Notes under the pieces: generated by a model
Database searches by the model: none
Seen by the model: only the letters and a program-made list of their open reading frames with translations
Told to the model about the DNA's origin: nothing
Shown here: positions 57,501 through 64,000 of the stretch, one piece after another
How the letters are laid out: each line of letters opens with the position of its first letter
How positions within the stretch are numbered: the first letter of the stretch is position 1
Origin: Byssochlamys sp. IMV 00236
Taxonomy: Eukaryota > Ascomycota > Eurotiomycetes > Eurotiales > Thermoascaceae
Assembly: GCA_001931875.2 (NCBI GenBank)
Contig: MSJH02000657.1
Location: 310,001 to 374,000 of the forward strand
DNA: 64,000 nucleotides
Direction of reading: 5' to 3'
Made by a program: the position numbers and the translations under genes

Positions 57501-58014
57501 TCGCAGCTACTGTCAAGAGGAGATGCTGAGCGGTGATGAAGTTTGGAAGTGCCCTTACTGCAAATGCGAGCGGGTAGCAACCAAGCAAATCATCATCACC
57601 AGAGCTCCCCAGATCCTGGTTGTACACTTCAAACGCTTTTCTGCGTCGAAAACACAGAGTGCTCGAAAGATTCACACCCCTGTGGACTTCCCTCTCCACG
57701 GCCTCAGGATGGACGATTTTGTCATCCCTGGCTCTCCCTCCAACGCACCGAACAGCGACGCACAGGGACGATATACCATCTCACCCACCTCCCCACCCTT
57801 CACTTACGATGCATACGCCGTCCTCCGTCATATTGGCTCAACCTCAAGCGGCGGTCACTATATCTCTCTCATACGGGACGCACAGCGCCAATGCTGGCGT
57901 AAATTCGATGACGAGCGCGTCACGGAGTTCAGCCCGCGCGATCTACGATTTTCTGACCGCCTTCAAAACGAGCAGGCATACATTGTATTCTACGAGCGTG
58001 TTCCAGCGAAATAA
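54525..58014 (+). CDS. ubp4: Ubiquitin carboxyl-terminal hydrolase with rhodanese domain (Doa4/Ubp4/USP8 type)
   Basis: This cysteine protease removes ubiquitin, in the Doa4 group from cargo at the multivesicular body. Exons 54525-54758, 54846-55046 and 55141-58014 give 1102 residues. An N-terminal helical region (RTAKDAIRQSRTAVDKGELD) is MIT/USP8-like. A rhodanese domain lies at about 400-540 (LRKYNVLLIDVRPRNRYDNG and GGLDAWIDLLG), but its active loop has YYDQST in place of cysteine, so it should be inactive. The peptidase starts near 733 with GLTNFGVTCYMNSTIQCL (catalytic Cys near 745), has the two CxxC zinc pairs CTTC and CPYC, and ends with SSGGHYISL (His near 1051) and the acidic partner in WRKFDDERVTEF. 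Confidence 0.94.
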
Positions 58015-58684
58015 CCAAGTGCATTTGTTTGAGGCCTTTTTTTTTCTTTCCATGTAATCACGACTCGCCTTTTCCATTCCCTGGTTTTTCTCTTCCACGT
58101 TCAGCTCTTTTTGGGGGGACGGTTCTTTTTTGCTAGGATGTCTAATTCTTTTGCGCGCCTACGGAGCAATGATTCCTGTCCGTGAGAGACCGCCACGCTT
58201 AGATAGAGATATGATTACATGTATGTACGGTTTCCATATCATACCCCGGTTTTTTTTATTCTTTTTCTATTTGTTCTTTTGGTAGGGGTGGGCGCGAACG
58301 AATTGTGCCTATAATCCTCGTGAGAGATAGGTGTTTCTATAACTACTATATTACATTTTATAGCATTAGGGGCATTGAAGAACCTCCTACGCTCCATCCA
58401 GCTACATGTTCAAAAGAACGAATTAATACCCGGTGTCTTCCCCTTTCAAATTTTATAAATATAGTATTAGCCTAAATCCTGAAGGGGACAGAAAAAGAAA
58501 ATTACATTAAAAAAGGAGATTCGTAAGAGTCGAGTCATAAGGTCGTAAATCCGTCTACGGTCATCAATCGTCACGGCAGCCAACGAAGAAAAGGACAGAA
58601 AAGTCGGTCAAAAAGAAAAAAAAAAAAAAAGAATTATGTGTCGAGACAATGAAAATACTAAACCCATAGACGCCAGCTCTCTAA
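58015..58684. other. Convergent 3' intergenic region
   Basis: Two genes end towards each other. A T-rich run follows the stop at about 58038-58046 and an A-run of about 15 lies at 58616-58630. No gene is seen. Confidence 0.5.
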
Positions 58685-60541
58685 CTACGCAGAAGCCATA
58701 CTGATAGGCGATAACGGCACGGCGGAAACATTCCGAAGCATTTCATCCTGCTCTAACCTGCCCTTCGCGAACGCGGGAGAGTCAGGAAAAAGCGCACAAC
58801 CACGATGCAAGATGTGGAATTCATCATTAATAGATCTCGATACGACGCGGGGGAAGAGACACCATGGTTCCCATGTCTCGGTGGTGATGACGTCCTTCGA
58901 GGAAGAAGCGATGGCATCTCCGTGCATATCTATGCTATCGTAAGCTTCCGCTTCCCAGCCATCGGAGCTCTCTGTTGCTTTCAGTGAAGATGGAGGGGAG
59001 AAGTCGATTGAGATGTGGCTGTTGTCTGCGCGGATACGGGCCCAGAGAGATGCGGCACTCTCGAGAATGTCGGTGAGGTCTTCTTTGAATTTCCCTTTGA
59101 TATTTTCCCGTACGAGAGGCGATAGAATGGCGGCGATGGAGTTGACGGAGGTTTTGATGCAGGTGTCACCTGCCTCGGGCGATGCGGCGGCTGCAATGGC
59201 GTCCAGGCCTTTATAGGTCCAGACGCGCCAGGTGATCTCCTCTTCTTGGTTCAAATCGCGGTATCTTTTAGAGAGTGCTTGGAGGACAGGTGATGGATCT
59301 GTGTTTTGTTTCTCGAGAACGCTGGAGCGGAAGGGTCGCCAGACTTCTCGCTCGAGACATTCTATGATGAAGAACCGAGCGATGCGTATGCGGAGGAAGG
59401 TCGAGGCGGGCGTAGGCAGGTTTGGAACCATTTCTAGGTCGAATATGTGGTGGAGTCGGGAAAGGTTCTTTAAGATCTTGTAGTATTGCTATTGTTGTTT
59501 TAAGCTCATGTTAGTATACAGATCAACCCATATGGAAGCGGGAGACAAAAGAGAAAAGACTCACTGCCAAGTCTCCAGCAGGTAAATGTGTAAAGTAGTC
59601 TGTCGTCACCATTTTGATCTTCTGGGAGAGTCTGTCTAGTTCTTCTTTGCTTGAAGTTTGTCAGTTGCCGTAACTAGAAGAATATCCTCGAGCATAATGA
59701 TGACTTACAATACTCCGGGGTCCTCGCGTTGGATAGGACACTTTGAGTGTGCCACTTCCAGCTCAGCATCAAGTCTCCGGTTATCCTTGAGTAGGAGCTC
59801 GTGGAATTTCGTTCCTTTCTTGATTTGTTCTCTGGCATCGGCGAGTTCTGCTTTGACCTGTTCATTCTCAGCGATAACGGCCGCCTTTTCTTCCTGTAGC
59901 TGGGTCTCTTTCTTTTGGAACTCCTCTTCCTTGGCGGCCAGTTCTTTTCTAGCCTTTTCTTCTAGTTTCGCTTTCTGCTCCTTCAATTCCTTCTCGTGCT
60001 GGTCCCTCTCTTTTTTCCTGTCAGCGAACCAGGTAAGCCGGTCTTCCATCCTTTTCCTATCGGCCTTGATCTTGTCCTCTTCCATTCTCTTCTTCGTCTC
60101 TTCGAGGGAAGCTTTGTCGGAATTGAGGAGTTTTATTTTGTTCTGTAGTTCTTTGATTTCATGGTCTTTCTTATCGAGCTCCATGTTCTTGAGACGCTCC
60201 ATTCCGCTGAGATCGTCTTTCAGTGACTGGATATATCTCTCTCGGCTCAACCCCTTTTTTATGCTCTCATTGCTCTCAATCGCATCGATCCAGTCACGGT
60301 TCTCACGAAAGAGGTTTGCAACACTGGCCACGCGGTGAATGTATTCGTATAGGGAAGCCAGGTGCTCAGCAGTCTCCCGGGTTTTCTGGAGACCATAATC
60401 GGAGCCCCGAGCACGGCTCGAGTTGTGTTGATTGATACTCATTTTCGGGTGTGTCATGAGAATAATTTGCTCTCGATGAGCTCTCTTTTCTCTTCGCCGT
60501 TCTTCGCGTAGTCTTTGCTCCTCTCTCCTATCAATATTCAT
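58685..60541 (-). CDS. Coiled-coil protein of unknown function
   Basis: Inferred exons 60541-59709, 59649-59565 and 59488-58685 give 573 residues, with all junctions in frame. The first 60 residues are Arg-rich (RREEQRLREERRREKRAHRE). A long charged coiled coil covers about residues 95-270 (KKDHEIKELQNKIKLLNSDK, EKELKEQKAKLEEKARKELA). The C-terminal 280 residues form a separate domain with LRIRIARFFIIECLEREVWR, AILSPLVRENIKGKFKEDLT and TTETWEPWCLFPRVVSRSIN. I do not recognise this domain. The layout is like the coiled-coil orphan proteins common in Eurotiales, but no function can be given. Confidence 0.75.
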
Positions 60542-60966
60542 CCCCTAATTGCCAAAGAAAGCGACATGTCAACATCTTGGATACATGGTGTACTCAGGCG
60601 ACCCCCTGATACCGTCATGGAAAGTTTGTATTCTTACCATCAGAGTTGGATTGTCCGTGCGCAAATTACGACAGTCGGCAACATCGAGCTTCCCCATAGA
60701 CCTTTACTCGAGGACATCAAGGATCCAGTATTAATGGTCCTGCGTAATGCTGGTTCGTTGGCTATGCGGGCGGAATGAAATATCTCCAGTCAGGACAGCA
60801 TGTATGGCTGTACCCCTTTAGAGGCGACTTCGATATCAGATGTCACAACTTCCGTCTTTCTTTTCTATATCGTTCCTCTCAGCATGGGGTCTTGGTGAAA
60901 TGTTGGGAGTCAGCATCCTCTCGGAATGTGGATGTCCTGTCTGTTGTGGCAGTCCATGATGTGGCA

Positions 60967-61251
60967 TCAATCGAATGGTGGAGCATTGAGCAGTTCGCAG
61001 ATCTGCTTCGACGACGGTTCATTGTAATTCCACATGAAATGGATGCAGCAAAGAGTGAAATGAGGGACCATAACTTGCTCCAAACCAATTGTAGCCCCTC
61101 CACACTGCAGCACGAGCATGGCAGAATGAACCATTCGGAGCTTAGGCCTACGGCTGGGGCATATGCCAGTGCTTGATGAAGTATGAACAAGAGGGGCGGC
61201 GGATACAACAGCCGGCAGCAACATTGAAGCCACAACGATGATAGAAAACAT
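60967..61251 (-). CDS. Candidate small secreted protein
   Basis: A minus-strand frame of 94 residues starts with ATG at 61251 and opens with a textbook signal peptide: MFSIIVVASMLLPAVVSA, with cleavage expected after VSA. The rest has six cysteines but no known domain. A GT..AG pair (GTAGGC..CTGCAG, about 56 bases) and other frames raise the chance of an intron, so the C-terminal half is uncertain. A plus-strand frame (60775-61176, ATG start, 133 residues, no domain) overlaps it. At most one is likely real, and the signal peptide favours this one. Confidence 0.28.
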   Translation of the reverse strand: MFSIIVVASMLLPAVVSAAPLVHTSSSTGICPSRRPKLRMVHSAMLVLQCGGATIGLEQVMVPHFTLCCIHFMWNYNEPSSKQICELLNAPPFD

Positions 61252-63049
61252 GACTGGGTACTATGGGTTAGAGGGTATAGGACCATCTTTGACAACAAAC
61301 AGGCAGGGTAGGGGTCAAAAAGAAATGAGAATACAACTCCATCGCAGGGTTCGCACGCCGCAGTTCTAGATCGGGCCTCTTACAATGTTTCCTGAGGCAG
61401 GAATGAGGCGTGTCTACCATCTAGTGGATAAACATTGTCATCAAAAGATGCAGCTCAGACCGAGGAGTCAATAACTCCAATCTCTCAACATGATCATACA
61501 CCTCGAATGTGAGCAATTCATGCGTGGATTGTCTGCATTGACCGAACAGTACCATCCAGGGGTCAAAACCATGGCGGTGCGATGGATAAGAGCTCAGCTC
61601 CAGTCGCGAAGTGCCAACAAACTCGCCGGTCAACGGGCTGTGACAGCAGACATGCATGCTCTTGCAAATCACCTCCAGTGTGATGGCGACGAGCTCAGTG
61701 GGTTGACTCCTACGCTGATAAGACCCTAATGTAAATCAGTCATGAAGACAAGACCGGTGTGTCTAAGTTGTCATTTTCAGTGAAAGGCTTATAGTCGATC
61801 TCATTCGTTTGTTGGTGTTTAGTTTGACTGGTGATCGCGGGGACTTCTAGCTCGGCAGCGGGGGGCTATCTACTGACGCTTCAGTGATACATCTGAACTT
61901 TGTACCACGTGTTGCAGGAGATTTCATTTCAAGATAGAACCGATAGCAGGCTATATATATATTCTCCGCCGTTCTAGGTTTCATCTCTGTAGGTAGGACA
62001 CTTTCTCTCTTCGAACTCTTATCTCCTAGTAATCTCGCGTAGTTGTCTCATATTTCGTTAATGAAAATCATCGAAGAAAGTGCGAATAACTCGTTCTGGA
62101 TGAGAGGACATCTGAATCCATAGGCTGTCTCTGGAACTGATTATCGTAATCCTTGCTCCCGGACATCATAGAAATTCCGTGCGAATAGCACTCGGATCCA
62201 CCTGAGGTGTTATTAACTTGACATCAGGTCGCTTGTATCTGGAGATGACCGGATAACCACCCAGTTGTTCATAGATCGCTCATTCAATCAAAGGGTCTTC
62301 ATGGAACCACTATTGTCACTAGGTGACCTTTGACCATAGGTGACTGAGAAGAGAAGAAAAAAAAAATGTCTGTAGTATCAGACCAGGTAATTGGAGCTCC
62401 CTAAAGTCTGCTTTGGAGAGCGCAACATCTCCATCAAAGGGAGAGCTGTGAGTACACATGTATCCTCTCACGCTGGCCTTGTCTCCTGACGAAAAGCGAT
62501 GACTATGAACCACTTCGAAGCCAGCAGGACAGTGAAGGAAAGCAAAAGTGAACTCGAGACACGGTCCGATCTGTGACAAGCAGCATCGACTTCCTCGTCT
62601 CGTCCAAGGCGGTGAAGATGTCGGCAGGTGATGAATTAATTCCTTCGCAGTTGTAAAACTGCCGGAGAATCTACCGTCTTCTTTCTTTCTCCGCTTATTC
62701 GGATTGAATCATTGCAGTCATCGTTGGACATGCAGATATATATCATAAGCTACATATATATTCCCTACCCCAAGGGAAGAAGCAAGTAGCGGAGACAGTC
62801 CCCGCAGATGCCACCGGAAAAGTGGTACTCCACCATGTCTATACGGATTTCACGAGTCTACTGCTAGGAGATAAACAAGGATAAATACTCTACACATATC
62901 GACACTTTCGCAATATGAGGGGTTCTCTGGGGAATGTGGGGTAGAAAAGAGCAACTCCACATACCGAGAACGATAATAATGGACCGATTCTGCTGTTCAT
63001 CAGTGATCAGCAATGGCCATAGCACAATAATGGCAAGCTATAGAAGATC
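61252..63049. other. Gene-poor stretch
   Basis: No supported gene. A minus-strand frame (62579-62319) with FEVVHSHRFSSGDKASVRGY lacks an ATG and known domain but has protein-like composition; it could be an exon or relic. A TATATATATA-like run lies near 61953-61963. Confidence 0.4.
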
Positions 63050-63076
63050 GAAGAAGAAGAAGAAGAAGAAGAAGAA
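63050..63076 (+). repeat. GAA trinucleotide microsatellite
   Basis: Nine uninterrupted GAA units, seen directly. It is not inside any supported gene. Confidence 0.9.
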
Positions 63077-64000
63077 CAATATTCCGTCGCGTGGCAGATA
63101 ACCGAAGTTGCTCCGCCAGCTTGTTGCCGATGCGAGGGACAGAGCGGAACCAGAGAGATCTCAGCCCACGCGGAAGGACACAGAAGCCTAGTCTAGACGC
63201 GAGGGGAGGAGTTGCGAAAGTCAGCAGAAGGTGGAGAAGTCTGATAGCGAAAAAAAGGCCAGATGGCCAATCCTACCGAAGCCCTTTCTGTTGCTGACTC
63301 GCTCACCGCAGAATTAATAATAATGAGCTTTCCGGGGAGTGGAAGTATTATCCTAAGCGAATATATGCCTCAATAGGTAAAAGGATCCATGGTGGTCTAG
63401 GGACATCGTGGAGGAGAGAGCTCGAAGGCGTCGAATATTGATCGAATCCATCATGGTTGCTAGGATCACTTTCAGCAGATAGATAGATATGCCTGGCGGA
63501 TTTTGGCCGGACAGCAACGTCGACCGCCGAGGCTGATCGGCACAATTTGGGGAATAAGCGATTTCCCATTCGCAGACGGTTCACGCCCCATCCATATCAG
63601 ACCACCGGGGAAAACACAGGAGGAAGAAGTAAAAGGAGACAGACAAGAAAACCCAGAAACGATATCCGGGGGTGAGAACCACTGTTGGTCACGGAATGGA
63701 CGGTATTATTTGGTGGATGCGAGAGCAGATCGCACAATGTAGACCGCACGTAGAGTAGGCAGTTATCTAATTGAACTCGTCAAAGATGGGGTTGCCGTCC
63801 GGAGGCCTTGTCGAACAGTGTCCTGAACGGGCCCCAAGTACTAGTGACCTGGTCTCTCACCTGAAATCCGCGTGAAACGAAAGTACCCGGTACTTTGACC
63901 GCACTCGCCGACTCGACCTTCCGCCAGCTTTCGTTATCCGACACTTTTCTCCTCCTTTCACCTCCAACTGCCGACTTTTCTCGTGTCATCTTTCTCGACC
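63077..64000. other. Right edge without a supported gene
   Basis: Short frames on both strands (for example 63091-63297 plus and 63989-63780 minus) have no recognisable domain. The pyrimidine-rich last 100 bases may be the leader of a gene beyond the window. Confidence 0.4.

Noticed and set aside
60566..61176. Two plus-strand frames overlapping by ATGA (60566-60778 and 60775-61176)
   Set aside because: The bacterial-style overlap is not meaningful in a fungal gene, no domain is visible, and the opposite strand has a better signal-peptide candidate.

Overview
This window looks like a nuclear contig from a filamentous ascomycete, most probably a Eurotiales species (Aspergillus or Penicillium relative). 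The genes have short spliceosomal introns (about 50-120 bp, GT..AG, one GC..AG), compact intergenic spacing and fungal family signatures (Atg13, Med13, Sup35 with a Q/N/G/Y-rich prion-like head, DUF6594). I see no bacterial operons, no CRISPR array, no rRNA and no convincing tRNA. Exon borders were worked out by hand from splice signals, reading frame and family resemblance, and no search was run.

Left part (1-13 kb): a DUF6594 membrane protein; a tiny four-exon UPF0045/ECM15-type thiamine-binding protein; a mitochondrial pyruvate dehydrogenase E1 alpha subunit, which is a thiamine-diphosphate enzyme; the nucleotide-excision-repair protein Rad4/XPC; an unrecognised 706-residue low-complexity protein with a duplicated motif and many SQ/TQ sites; and a small conserved-looking unknown protein.

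Middle (13-39 kb): a BSD-domain protein; a RanGTP-binding (Yrb30-type) protein divergent from the translation terminator eRF3/Sup35; the ribosome-biogenesis factor Tsr2; an AT-rich stretch with a broken actin-like fragment; an alpha/beta hydrolase; Mediator subunit Med13 divergent from the nucleolar WD40 protein Enp2/NOL10; a gene-poor stretch with a broken short-chain dehydrogenase; and the autophagy initiator Atg13.

Right part (39-64 kb): a 346-bp non-autonomous pogo/Tc1-mariner-type element with 23-bp inverted ends and TA duplications; a gene-poor stretch; a 1620-residue ankyrin-RCC1-BTB protein (IBTK-like) with a GC-AG intron; a TCO89-like low-complexity protein; ESCRT-0 Vps27 divergent from a Doa4/Ubp4-type ubiquitin hydrolase; a coiled-coil protein of unknown function; and about 3 kb at the right edge with only weak candidates.

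Most genes are housekeeping. Functional themes that recur by neighbourhood are thiamine (UPF0045 plus E1 alpha), multivesicular-body sorting (Vps27 plus Doa4-type hydrolase sharing one intergenic region) and TORC1/autophagy (Atg13 and a tentative TCO89). I found no clear new multi-gene system. The best leads are the unknown SQ/TQ-rich protein, the overlapping PAM2-like motifs and leader hairpin of sup35, the actin-like remnant and the mobile element.
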